Source of the DNA: Chitinophaga sancti
GTDB lineage: Bacteria; Bacteroidota; Bacteroidia; Chitinophagales; Chitinophagaceae
Reading direction: 5' to 3'
Length of the DNA stretch: 64,000 nucleotides
NCBI RefSeq assembly: GCF_034087045.1
Contig: NZ_CP139247.1
Span: 3,002,001-3,066,000 of the forward strand
The notes beneath the pieces were generated by a model, which saw only the letters and a program-made list of their open reading frames with translations, had not been told where the DNA came from and did no database searches. Position numbers and translations under genes: made by a program. Shown here in pieces: positions 45,595 to 54,013 of this stretch. Positions within the stretch are counted from its first letter, which is position 1, and each line of letters starts with the position of its first letter.

Positions 45595-45680
45595 CCGCCT
45601 ATAAGCCGCCTATAACCCGCCTATAAGCCGTAGATATCCCGCATCTATATAGGGGCGGGATATCTACGGCTTATAGGCGG
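45595..45680. repeat. Three 11-bp tandem repeats leading into a perfect 26-bp inverted repeat
   Basis: Units CCGCCTATAAG, CCGCCTATAAC and CCGCCTATAAG occupy 45595-45627. The last unit starts the left arm (45617-45642) of a perfect 26-bp inverted repeat whose right arm is 45655-45680, with a 12-base loop. There is no T-run typical of a terminator. Confidence 0.92.
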
Positions 45681-45796
45681 ATCATATATTTTTTACCTCC
45701 GGGATAGCCTAAAAGCTATGCTATATTTGCCGTATTACTCAAACAAGGGAATACTAACAATCTCGTCAGTTCAAGAAAATCACTTCTTAACATATA

Positions 45797-45822
45797 TTGT
45801 ATTTAAATATATTGTATATTTG
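45797..45822 (+). promoter_or_regulatory. Putative promoter of the T9SS surface-protein gene
   Basis: TATATTTG (45815-45822) fits the -7 consensus, with a TTG at 45797-45799 upstream. The region also contains a repeated ATATATTGTAT. Transcription from here would give a leader of about 160 nt. Confidence 0.45.
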
Positions 45823-45870
45823 TTTTACCTGAGAATGCAATAAGCCAATAAACCTTATAAAGGATGCTGA

Positions 45871-45891
45871 AATTGGGATCACCTCCCAATT
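45871..45891 (+). promoter_or_regulatory. Leader hairpin before the surface-protein gene
   Basis: AATTGGGA and TCCCAATT pair around TCACC, about 100 bp upstream of the ATG. It could affect translation or stability. Confidence 0.35.
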
Positions 45892-45991
45892 ATCCTCCAT
45901 CCTGACCTATGAAAATGAATGATTCCTTGCTCCAATACCACGGGCATAGAATGTTGTTGGCTTTTCATCCGTTATTTAAAAATCGTATCCT

Positions 45992-47587
45992 ATGTCATTG
46001 CCTGTATTTACAAGAATACGGGTAGCGCACCGCTATAGCCATATAGCTCGTGTGATAACCCGTGTTTTGTGTTTCTTAACAGTGAATGTTTGTTTGCTTC
46101 AGATTGCCAATGCCCAGGTAATTGAGCTGAACAACCCGTCAATGGAAGGAAATATTGGAAGGGATAGTGTGCCTACCGGTTGGGTAGCGGCGTCACACAC
46201 GCCCGATGTATTACCCGGCCCGCTCAACATTTTTAAGCGGCCCTCCGATGGTAAAGCTTATGCTGGCCTGCATAGCGGTCCTGCTTACAGGGAAGGTCTT
46301 GCACAGCTACTCTCTGCTCCTTTGCAAAAAGGACTGGCCTATGTTATCTCTGTAGACCTGGCCTATTCTCCAAAATACCTGCAGGCTGCCTGCAATGGTA
46401 ACCTCACCATTTATGGAGGCAATAGTCCTACGGATACTGCACAGCGACTCTGGTCGTCCGGTCCGTTTACAGATACTACCTGGAGCCGGTATTATGCCAT
46501 ACTTGAGCCAACAGCTGATTATAAATATATATCCATCTGGGCAGATCCTTCACAGACCTGCCCAAAGAGTGATATAGGTACAGCTGTTCTGATTGATAAT
46601 TTCTCCAACATCCGGCAGGTGATAAAGACTACGCTGTCGGCTACACCAAGTTGTAACAATGCCAGTACGGGTACTATCCAGGTTACGCCGGTAGATGATG
46701 GCACTACTTATACATATCTCTGGACACCGGGCAATTACACAACGGCCAGGGTAAATCAATTACCACCCGGTGAATATACGGTAGTCGTCACAGCCGAAAA
46801 TGGTGCGACGGGGGGAGGCACTGTTACAGTGGGCATGTCTGACCTGACTACAACACTCACAACGGTTCCATCTACCTGTAACGGTCGTCATAATGCAGAA
46901 ATTCATGTAGCCGTTTCAGGTGGTATGCCTCCTTACCGGTTTGTATTGGATGATAATGCACCTGTAGGCGATTCGGTATTTACAGGGTTAGATGAAGGCA
47001 GGTACCTGGTGTATGTAAAGGATGGACAGATCTGTACCGATACCCTCACGGCGTTGCTGCGCGACCCCGAACCTCTTGCATTGAAAGGAATAACCATAAA
47101 ACCCTGTAGTTGTGGTGAAACACAGGATGGAAAAATAGTTTTACAGATTGAAGGTGGCACACAGCCTTACAAATACCGGATAGAGGGCGGTACCTGGCAG
47201 CAGGACAGCATTCTTTACTCACTGAGAGCAGGGCACTATATATATGAGGTAGCAGATACCAATGGTTGTGAGATTGGTGGTAGTGCTAATATCACTTCAC
47301 CCTTTCATAACTGTATCGTGGTCATGCCGACTGCCTTCAGTCCGAATGGCGATGGTAACAATGACCTGTTCAAACCAAAAGTATACGATGCACTCACGCA
47401 TTATGAACTAAGTGTATACAACCGTTGGGGAGGCCTGGTATTTCGTACCAATGATCCGCAGGCAGGGTGGGATGGAAGTGTAAAAGGTGTTATACAGGAT
47501 CAGCAGGCATTTGCATATATCTGCACCTTCAATGACAGGAACAATGAACATAAAGAGTTCAGAGGGTCAGTGGTGCTGATCCGCTAG
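45992..47587 (+). CDS. Surface protein with SprB-like repeats and gliding-motility C-terminal domain (T9SS substrate)
   Basis: The 531-residue protein has a long N-terminus with a signal peptide ending near QIANAQ, a domain of about 150 residues (VIELNNPSMEGNIGRD, then YVISVDLAYSPKYLQAACNG), then three repeats of SprB type (ATPSCNNASTGTIQVTPV, STCNGRHNAEIHVAVSGG, CSCGETQDGKIVLQIEGG). The C-terminal 85 residues, starting MPTAFSPNGDGNNDLFKP, form the gliding motility-associated domain recognised by the type IX secretion system. It should be exported to the cell surface. It overlaps the 3' end of the convergent response regulator gene by 29 bp. Confidence 0.93.
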   Translation: MSLPVFTRIRVAHRYSHIARVITRVLCFLTVNVCLLQIANAQVIELNNPSMEGNIGRDSVPTGWVAASHTPDVLPGPLNIFKRPSDGKAYAGLHSGPAYREGLAQLLSAPLQKGLAYVISVDLAYSPKYLQAACNGNLTIYGGNSPTDTAQRLWSSGPFTDTTWSRYYAILEPTADYKYISIWADPSQTCPKSDIGTAVLIDNFSNIRQVIKTTLSATPSCNNASTGTIQVTPVDDGTTYTYLWTPGNYTTARVNQLPPGEYTVVVTAENGATGGGTVTVGMSDLTTTLTTVPSTCNGRHNAEIHVAVSGGMPPYRFVLDDNAPVGDSVFTGLDEGRYLVYVKDGQICTDTLTALLRDPEPLALKGITIKPCSCGETQDGKIVLQIEGGTQPYKYRIEGGTWQQDSILYSLRAGHYIYEVADTNGCEIGGSANITSPFHNCIVVMPTAFSPNGDGNNDLFKPKVYDALTHYELSVYNRWGGLVFRTNDPQAGWDGSVKGVIQDQQAFAYICTFNDRNNEHKEFRGSVVLIR

Positions 47588-47954
47588 TGGTTTGTAACAG
47601 TTGCTGGATACTGGCATTCAGATTGGCAAACAGGAATGGTTTGTTAATGTAGGCCGCTGCGCCTTTTTTAAGGGCAAGGTTTACTTCTTCAGTGGCCGAT
47701 CTTGCGCTAAGTATGATGACAGGTATATAGCGTAGTTGTTCATTCGCCTGAAAGGCTTCCAGTAACTGATAACCATTCAAAACAGGCATATAAATATCAC
47801 TGATCACCAGGTGTGGCAGGTGTTCAGTGGCCATGTGAATGCCTTCTTCCCCGTTTGCGGCGGTGATGACCTGATACTGATGTAATTCCAGCAGGCTTTG
47901 TATTGTATCTCTCAAGCCTGGTTTGTCCTCTATCAATAAGATGGTATGTTGCAT
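47559..47954 (-). CDS. Single-domain response regulator (receiver only)
   Basis: The 131-residue protein is a lone CheY-like receiver. The acidic pair (IEDK), the phosphoacceptor aspartate in VISDIYMP and the lysine in YINKPF are all present. It has no output domain. It follows the histidine kinase gene by 9 bp in the same operon, so it is probably phosphorylated by that kinase and either relays phosphate or acts by protein contact. Its 3' end overlaps the surface-protein gene by 29 bp. Confidence 0.93.
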   Translation of the reverse strand: MQHTILLIEDKPGLRDTIQSLLELHQYQVITAANGEEGIHMATEHLPHLVISDIYMPVLNGYQLLEAFQANEQLRYIPVIILSARSATEEVNLALKKGAAAYINKPFLFANLNASIQQLLQTTSGSAPLTL

Positions 47955-47963
47955 AGCTTTTCT

Positions 47964-48701
47964 CTATAGAGAATCAGAATGATATAGAAAGGTAAGTGTA
48001 AATGTACTGCCTTCACCAGCAATACTATCCACAGTAATAGTGCCATTATTTTCCTGCACAAAGGTTTTAACAATTGATAACCCTAACCCGGTTCCGGCAA
48101 TTTCATCGACATTACTTGCTCTGAAGAAGGGTTGAAATAGTTGTGGCAAATCACTGGCTGGAATGCCGATACCATCGTCTATAACCCGGATCACTACCTG
48201 GTGATGATCAAAATCAACTTCAACCACTGGAGGCTTCTCTCTTGAAAATTTGAAAGCATTGCCCACGAGGTTCATAAAGATCCTGTTCATCTGATTGTGA
48301 TCTGCATAAATGCACTGCGGTATACCGCTAACAATAAGTTCGAAGCTACGGGTATCTTCCGGATCTGCAAAGTAATTTGATCGCAATGTTATGAGCAATT
48401 GAACAACATCTATGATTTGTTTATTCAGAGTCATACGACCGGACATAATGGTATTGATGGTAAGCATCTCATCCAGCATATTATTGAGGCGGAAAATTTC
48501 GGTGGTGATACGTGATAAATTTTTCTCATAGAAGGCATCCATCTGTTGGTTGCTGTGTAGTCTTGCCGCCAATAATTCTACTGATGCGGATATGGCTGTC
48601 AGCGGAGTTTTAAATTCATGTGACGTAATAGCAATAATATTGCTTGCGTTATTAAGTAAGTTCGCAACATCATTAGATGAAGTAGTATCTATATTTTTCA
48701 T
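47964..48701 (-). CDS. Sensor-less histidine kinase
   Basis: The 245-residue protein is a HisKA plus HATPase kinase. The phosphoacceptor histidine is in ITSHEFKTPLTAI, the N-box is NQMNRIFMNLVGNAFKFS, and the G boxes are IDDGIGIPASDL and GTGLGLSIVKTF. There is no membrane helix, PAS or other sensor before HisKA, only about 30 residues. It may be activated by a partner protein. I used the ATG at 48701; an in-frame GTG at 48743 would add 14 residues without clear homology. Confidence 0.92.
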   Translation of the reverse strand: MKNIDTTSSNDVANLLNNASNIIAITSHEFKTPLTAISASVELLAARLHSNQQMDAFYEKNLSRITTEIFRLNNMLDEMLTINTIMSGRMTLNKQIIDVVQLLITLRSNYFADPEDTRSFELIVSGIPQCIYADHNQMNRIFMNLVGNAFKFSREKPPVVEVDFDHHQVVIRVIDDGIGIPASDLPQLFQPFFRASNVDEIAGTGLGLSIVKTFVQENNGTITVDSIAGEGSTFTLTFLYHSDSL

Positions 48702-49124
48702 GTGTTTATGGTTAACGTGCAATTGATGAAATGTGGTATACACGATCTGTAGAAAATTGTTTACATGGAAATTAATGATATATTAATCACAATTTCGTGT
48801 CTTTGAAATCATCTTTCTAAAACAAGATAGGTAATTACCCCCTAATTTTAAAGTTGAATTGTGTTTTAAAAGAGATTAGTCATAATTTGCCTGTAATATT
48901 GGATTGAACAATTTTTTGTCACAGGATGTTATTAAAATAGATACATAGATTTTTTTTAAATAGCTACAGTAGGATAGTGGAAGATTAAGAATAATATATA
49001 AAGTTCTGTTTAATTATTAATTAAAAATTCATATCCGAGACCAATATTCTGGAATCATTTTTGTTCATATAAAATTTATTAGACCATGTCATATTGAAAA
49101 AAAAACCAAGTTAATTAATGACCT
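48702..49124. other. AT-rich divergent intergenic region
   Basis: The 423-bp AT-rich region lies between the kinase (minus) and the LuxR-type regulator (plus), and must contain both promoters. No repeats or small genes are convincing. Confidence 0.5.
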
Positions 49125-49811
49125 ATGATCAACATCGGAATTATAGAGGATAACTATTTTCAATTGAATAATTACCGAGAGTTTCTCGAAGATTTTCAAG
49201 AGTGTAAAGTTATCTTTGCTTGTAAATCAATGGAGGAGTTTAGAGAGCTTTCCTTTAAAGAAGCAGATGTCAATGTCATCCTTTTAGACATTTCGCTGCC
49301 AGGAGAGTCGGGTATACAGGGCATGCATGAATTGCGCCGTATATATCCTGACGCTAAAATCATCGTCTTATCAGGGCATGATGGAAAGCATTATGTTATA
49401 GAGTCGATTCGAAAAGGTGCTAATGGATACATCATTAAGACCAGTCGTCTGATGGAAATCTATCATTCAATATTAGATGCCATCAGTGAGGGAAGCACAT
49501 TGTCACCCAAAGCAGCACATATGTTGATTAACCATATTAATAAAGATCCCTTAGAAGATATAAGACACAAGCTGACAAAGAGGGAATATGAACTACTTGC
49601 ATTACTCAAGGAGGGTTACTCATATAAGGAGATGGCAGACAAGTTGTTTGTTACTGTCTTTACTGTCAACCAACATCTCAAAAAAGTATATCAAAAGCTG
49701 AATGTTGCTACAAAATCGGAGTTGATTTCAAAAATCTGGTCGAAAAGTCTTTGTATAGCCTTTTTATTTAAATGTTTTGCAGGATTTTGTTCAAATCAGT
49801 TTTTCGCATGA
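49125..49811 (+). CDS. NarL/LuxR-type response regulator
   Basis: The 228-residue protein has an N-terminal receiver (IGIIEDNYFQ, phosphoacceptor in VILLDISLPGESG, lysine in YIIKTS) and a C-terminal LuxR helix-turn-helix (LTKREYELLALLKEGYSYKE, then VFTVNQHLKKVYQKLNV). It should be a DNA-binding regulator controlled by phosphorylation. It lies just upstream of and in the same direction as the exopolysaccharide cluster, and may regulate it; the kinase diverges from it. The C-terminal tail after the helix-turn-helix (LCIAFLFKCFAGFCSNQFFA) is hydrophobic and unusual. Confidence 0.92.
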   Translation: MINIGIIEDNYFQLNNYREFLEDFQECKVIFACKSMEEFRELSFKEADVNVILLDISLPGESGIQGMHELRRIYPDAKIIVLSGHDGKHYVIESIRKGANGYIIKTSRLMEIYHSILDAISEGSTLSPKAAHMLINHINKDPLEDIRHKLTKREYELLALLKEGYSYKEMADKLFVTVFTVNQHLKKVYQKLNVATKSELISKIWSKSLCIAFLFKCFAGFCSNQFFA

Positions 49812-49973
49812 TAAATCGTGTGGCTTGAATAAGCACTACTATCATAAGTAGGCGCGTTTTGGGTATATCATCGAATTATACTCTAGTAAGTAATAGTGCT
49901 TTAGGGCATGATAAACTAATATTGTACTACGGAAAGCGAGGAAGAAAAAACCTTAAAATAATAAATTGGAACA

Positions 49974-50768
49974 ATGTTTTTAAGTAAGGATTATTTACCC
50001 CGATTTTTTTTCCCGGTCCTTATCTGCTGTTTCTTTATGTCTTGTGTTAGTACAAAGCAGTCAGTATATTTTCATGACTTACCTGACACTGTATTGGCAC
50101 CCATAAAAGGAAATCTTGAGCCGGTTATTCAGAAAAATGACATTCTGCAAATCACTGTTAGCTCAATGAACGTGGAGGATGCAGTTATCTACAACACGCC
50201 AAGTATGGCCGCAGTGGGAGGTGTCGCCAGCAGCGGCCCTCAGGCAACCGGATTTTTAGTAGACGATTCGGGAAATATACAATATCCCGTATTGGGCCAG
50301 GTAAAGGTCACAGGTCTAACCAAGGCCCAGCTGTCAAAATCAATACGGGATCAACTCACGGAACGTAAATTGCTCGTAGACCCGGTGGTGAGTGTTCGGT
50401 TTTTAAATTATCGTGTAACCATTATAGGCGAGGTCGCAAGGCCCCAGGTAGTAAACGTTGGAAGTGACAGGGTCACTATTCTCGAAGCACTGGGATTAGC
50501 AGGCGATATTACGGTATTCGGGAAGAAAGAGAACGTAATGCTGATACGTGAAAGTGATGATGGGACCAGAACTGTGAAAAGGCTTAACCTGAACGACCGC
50601 TCACTTTTATCATCGCCTTATTATTACCTGAACTCTAACGATGTAGTGTATGTGGAACCTAATAAGGCAAAGGTGGCAAGCACCAATACGGCGCGTCAGA
50701 TAATACCGATTGTCCTTAGTAGTCTCTCACTGGTGGTAATTATTTTAGACCGGTTAGTCTTCAATTAG
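49974..50768 (+). CDS. Polysaccharide export protein (Wza/OPX family lipoprotein)
   Basis: The 264-residue protein has a signal peptide and a lipobox-like segment (LICCFFMSC) with cysteine at about residue 24, a poly-export domain (LEPVIQKNDILQITVSSMN, then VDDSGNIQYPVLGQVKVTGLT) and a SLBB-like domain (VTIIGEVARPQVVNVGSDRVTI). It ends with a hydrophobic helix (IIPIVLSSLSLVVIILDRLVF). It forms the outer-membrane or periplasmic export channel. It is the first gene of the polysaccharide cluster, 118 bp before the Wzc-like kinase. The C-terminal helix is typical of Wza-like proteins. Confidence 0.93.
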   Translation: MFLSKDYLPRFFFPVLICCFFMSCVSTKQSVYFHDLPDTVLAPIKGNLEPVIQKNDILQITVSSMNVEDAVIYNTPSMAAVGGVASSGPQATGFLVDDSGNIQYPVLGQVKVTGLTKAQLSKSIRDQLTERKLLVDPVVSVRFLNYRVTIIGEVARPQVVNVGSDRVTILEALGLAGDITVFGKKENVMLIRESDDGTRTVKRLNLNDRSLLSSPYYYLNSNDVVYVEPNKAKVASTNTARQIIPIVLSSLSLVVIILDRLVFN

Positions 50769-50886
50769 AATATGAAAATATATCGACTTTGATTTATCGG
50801 AAAACCATGTGACGAGATTAGATAGGTCGTGCTGATTGTAATGTACTTATTAACCCCATTTTTTATTAAATAGTTGGCTGAATTAC

Positions 50887-53265
50887 ATGCAAAGAAAGAA
50901 AACAGATATTCGTAAACAGCAGGAAGATCAGACTGATCTGCTGGATCTGCTTAGGAGCCGTTATCAGCCTTACTTGCCATTATTTGTGCTTGCTGGTCTG
51001 ATTGCGTTAGCTGGTGCCTTTGTATACCTGAGATATGCTACTCCTGTATACAAAGTGACAGCTGCATTGCTCATAAAAGATGATACGAAGGGTATGGAGG
51101 GCTCAGTGCTTTCTTCTCTGGATATCTTCGGATCGGGTAAGCAAATAGATAATGAAATCGAAATACTTAAGTCTAAAACACTTGCCAGACAAGTAATTCA
51201 GCACCTGAATCTTTACGGCGAAGTATTTGATGATGGCAAGATCAGGGATGTGGTAGTCTATCAGCAGACACCCGTGAGAATGTTATTTCTGGAACCAGAT
51301 CATATAGCGCCACTTGAGGACATAAAGTTACCGCTCAAAGTAAATGATGCTACCCAACAGGTGTCTATAGGTAATATTACCTATCACATGGGTGATACCG
51401 TTCAAACACAATGGGGTAGGATGGTTTTCCTGCCTGGCAATGTGAAAGGTGATGTCAGGCACAATTATTTTTTGCATGTCTCCGGAGATAAAGTACTTAC
51501 TTTACAAATGATGGCTAATCTCAAAGTAGGACAGGCTAATAAACAAGCGAACGTGATCAGCCTGGAATACAGTGATGTGATACCTACAAGAGGCGAAGCT
51601 GTGCTGAATGAATTGATGAAGGTATACGATGCTGCAGCCATCGATGATAAGAATAGGATGAGTGCTAAAACCATGGCATTTGTAGATGAACGCCTTCGGA
51701 TCGTGAGCAATGAGCTGGGGCTGGTAGAAGGTGAAATCGAAAAGTTCAAAACGAATGAGGGTTTGGTCGATATCAGTGAACAAAGTAAGATGTTCCTGGA
51801 GAGTGTAAAGGAGAATGATACTAAACTGACAGAAGCGAACATGCAGTTGTCCGTTTTAAATTCAATCGAAGATTATGTAAAGGGCAGAAAAGAAGATGAA
51901 AATATGGTACCTGCTACATTTGGTTTAACAGATCCTGTGTTGCTGGAACTTGTGAACCGGCTTTCTGAAATCGAAATGCAGCTCACACGTCTGAAGAAAA
52001 CGACGGGTGAAAATAGCCCGCTGTTATCCAGTCTGCAGGATCAGAAAAAGAAGCTGACACCTGCCATCCTGGAAAATGTGCGCAGTCTGCGTTCAAACCT
52101 GGAAGCAGGCAAGCAAAAGCTGATGGTAGATAATGTGAAGTATAGCAGCATTCTCAGAACAGTACCCAGCAAAGAAAGAGCACTGTTGACCATCAGTCGT
52201 CAGCAGGTGATCAAAAATAACATTTACACATTCCTGCTGGAAAAGAGAGAAGAAACTGCCCTGCAATATGCTGCGGCTATTTCAGACAGCCGTATCGTAG
52301 ATGCAGCAGAAGCAGATTCCTTCCCGTTCAGTCCAAGACGATCAATGATACTTGGTCTTGCAGTATTAGGCGGTTTGGCTGTGGTAGCCGGATTTATTTC
52401 TGTCAAGGATATGTTCAACAGGGAAGTATTGTTCAGTGCTGACATCGAAAAGGCTACAAATGCACCGATACTGGGCGAAATCATGCAGGACGACAAAGCC
52501 CATCCGATAGCCATCACTGATGGTCGACGTACGGCAGTAGCGGAACAATTTCGTGCCCTGCGTACATCCCTCAGCTATATTGGCATTAACGGGGTAAATA
52601 AGACCATTATGATCACTTCTTCCATATCAGGTGAGGGAAAGAGCTTTATTGCCATCAACCTGGCTATAAGCCTCTCTTTGATAAAAAAGAAGGTTGTGTT
52701 GCTGGAATTTGACCTGCGAAAGCCAAAGGTAAGTAAGATGCTGAATGTACCACATACGCCTGGTATCACCAATTACCTTATCGATCAGGCGGTAATCGGT
52801 GATATTCTGAAGAAACCCGTGGAAGGGAACGAGTATTTTTATCTGCTATCATCCGGGGTGGTTCCTCCGAATCCTGCCGAGTTGATCCTGAATGGCAGGC
52901 TGGAACAGTTGTTAGCTTCGCTTAGTGCCACTTTTGATTATATTATTATCGATACCGCTCCGGTAGGTCCGGTAACAGATGCCCGCCTGCTGGCACCATT
53001 TACAGATGCAACCCTGTTTGTGGTACGCCACCAGCGTACGCCTAAGTTCCACTTAAGAATGATCGACGAATTTTATCATTCGCAAGAACTTGGGAAACTG
53101 AGTATTGTATTCAATGGTATCAAAATGCGGGGTATACCAGGTTACTCCTATGGTTATGCCAATGGTTACGGCTATGGTTATGGCAATGGTTATGGTTATG
53201 GTTATACCGACGAACATCAGAACGGTTCAATAAAGAAGAAAGGATTAAACCGGCTTTTTAAATAA
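50887..53265 (+). CDS. Polysaccharide co-polymerase and tyrosine kinase (Wzc-like)
   Basis: The 792-residue protein has a Wzz-type periplasmic domain bounded by membrane helices (about residues 30-50 and 490-510), a long coiled segment between them, and a C-terminal BY-kinase domain. The Walker A is SSISGEGKSFIAINLA, Walker A' is LLEFDLRKPKVSKML, and Walker B is YIIIDTAPVGPVTDA. The C-terminus has a tyrosine-rich cluster (about residues 752-775) made of Gly-Tyr pairs, the usual autophosphorylation site. It controls chain length and export together with the Wza-like protein. The start at 50887 (MQRKKTD) fits. Confidence 0.95.
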   Translation: MQRKKTDIRKQQEDQTDLLDLLRSRYQPYLPLFVLAGLIALAGAFVYLRYATPVYKVTAALLIKDDTKGMEGSVLSSLDIFGSGKQIDNEIEILKSKTLARQVIQHLNLYGEVFDDGKIRDVVVYQQTPVRMLFLEPDHIAPLEDIKLPLKVNDATQQVSIGNITYHMGDTVQTQWGRMVFLPGNVKGDVRHNYFLHVSGDKVLTLQMMANLKVGQANKQANVISLEYSDVIPTRGEAVLNELMKVYDAAAIDDKNRMSAKTMAFVDERLRIVSNELGLVEGEIEKFKTNEGLVDISEQSKMFLESVKENDTKLTEANMQLSVLNSIEDYVKGRKEDENMVPATFGLTDPVLLELVNRLSEIEMQLTRLKKTTGENSPLLSSLQDQKKKLTPAILENVRSLRSNLEAGKQKLMVDNVKYSSILRTVPSKERALLTISRQQVIKNNIYTFLLEKREETALQYAAAISDSRIVDAAEADSFPFSPRRSMILGLAVLGGLAVVAGFISVKDMFNREVLFSADIEKATNAPILGEIMQDDKAHPIAITDGRRTAVAEQFRALRTSLSYIGINGVNKTIMITSSISGEGKSFIAINLAISLSLIKKKVVLLEFDLRKPKVSKMLNVPHTPGITNYLIDQAVIGDILKKPVEGNEYFYLLSSGVVPPNPAELILNGRLEQLLASLSATFDYIIIDTAPVGPVTDARLLAPFTDATLFVVRHQRTPKFHLRMIDEFYHSQELGKLSIVFNGIKMRGIPGYSYGYANGYGYGYGNGYGYGYTDEHQNGSIKKKGLNRLFK

Positions 53266-53366
53266 GCTGCGTTACACACACACCACAACGTTCTGATCCT
53301 ATACAGATAAACATTTAGAGATATAGACATCCATCAAGACACTCATGGGACTGAGGAGGCGAAGCC

Positions 53367-53441
53367 ATGCCTTCTGATCAAAAGACCATGCCCCCCCCCT
53401 GTCTTTATAAATTCCCCCCAAATGCATTTTCGATTTTTTAA
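53367..53441 (+). CDS. Possible 24-codon leader peptide before upxY
   Basis: An ATG at 53367 follows GAGGAGG by 7 bases, a strong Shine-Dalgarno-like sequence, which is unusual in this phylum. The frame runs 24 codons and stops 17 bp before the upxY start. It includes a run of nine C (53391-53399). It may be a leader peptide that controls upxY, or chance. There is no homology that I can recognise. Confidence 0.2.
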   Translation: MPSDQKTMPPPCLYKFPPNAFSIF

Positions 53442-53458
53442 CCGTTAAAACCATTCCC

Positions 53459-54001
53459 ATGGAAAAGAGTCAGAATTTCTGGTATGCCGTGTATACCAAA
53501 CCTAGATGGGAAAAGAAAGTTGCAGAGTCATTGATTCGTAAACAGGTCGAAACCTATTGTCCCATCAACAGAGTTACTCATCAGTGGAGTGATCGTAAAA
53601 AAGTGGTGGAAGAGCCGCTTTTTAAATCTTATGTATTTGTTCGTATTCCAGAGACGATGAAAACGACCGTGCGTGAAACGGCGGGTATTGTAAACTTTGT
53701 ATACTGGCTGGGTAAACCAGCTTGTATTCCTGAGCATGAGATTGATCTGATCAAGCGTTTCCTGCATGAATATGACAATGTGGAAGTAGAAAGTTTCCCC
53801 ATTCATCAAAACGACCTTATACAGATCACTGCTGGCCCACTCATGCATCAGCGTGGCAGGGTAGTGGAGTCAGGAAAAAATACGGTGAAAGCTGTATTAT
53901 ACAGCATGGGATTTGCCCTTACCGCTACTGTCAGGAAAAGCGAACTGGTGCTTCTCAACAGCAATCAATTCAGGCAACAGCCTTCTAACGTTTCGCTTTA
54001 A
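53459..54001 (+). CDS. UpxY-family NusG-like transcription antiterminator
   Basis: The 180-residue protein has a NusG N-terminal domain (FWYAVYTKPRWEKKVAESL, then VEEPLFKSYVFVRIP) and a C-terminal KOW domain (ITAGPLMHQRGRVVESGKNTVKAVL). In Bacteroidota such NusG paralogs head capsule operons and allow RNA polymerase to pass termination signals in them. It precedes manC by 12 bp and is the first of a run of sugar-nucleotide genes. It should bind the 5' leader of its own operon. Confidence 0.93.
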   Translation: MEKSQNFWYAVYTKPRWEKKVAESLIRKQVETYCPINRVTHQWSDRKKVVEEPLFKSYVFVRIPETMKTTVRETAGIVNFVYWLGKPACIPEHEIDLIKRFLHEYDNVEVESFPIHQNDLIQITAGPLMHQRGRVVESGKNTVKAVLYSMGFALTATVRKSELVLLNSNQFRQQPSNVSL

Positions 54002-54013
54002 CCCCCCCTCTCC

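Larger units (their letters stand above)
45441..45991. other. Large intergenic region with repeats and leader
   Basis: This 551-bp gap lies between the divergent unknown gene and the surface-protein gene. It contains tandem 11-bp repeats with a perfect inverted repeat (45595-45680), a probable promoter (45797-45822), a leader hairpin (45871-45891) and a long untranslated leader. I see no gene. Confidence 0.7.

Noticed and set aside
45595..45680. Insertion-sequence terminal repeats
   Set aside because: The arms are only 12 bases apart, with no transposase gene in or near the region.
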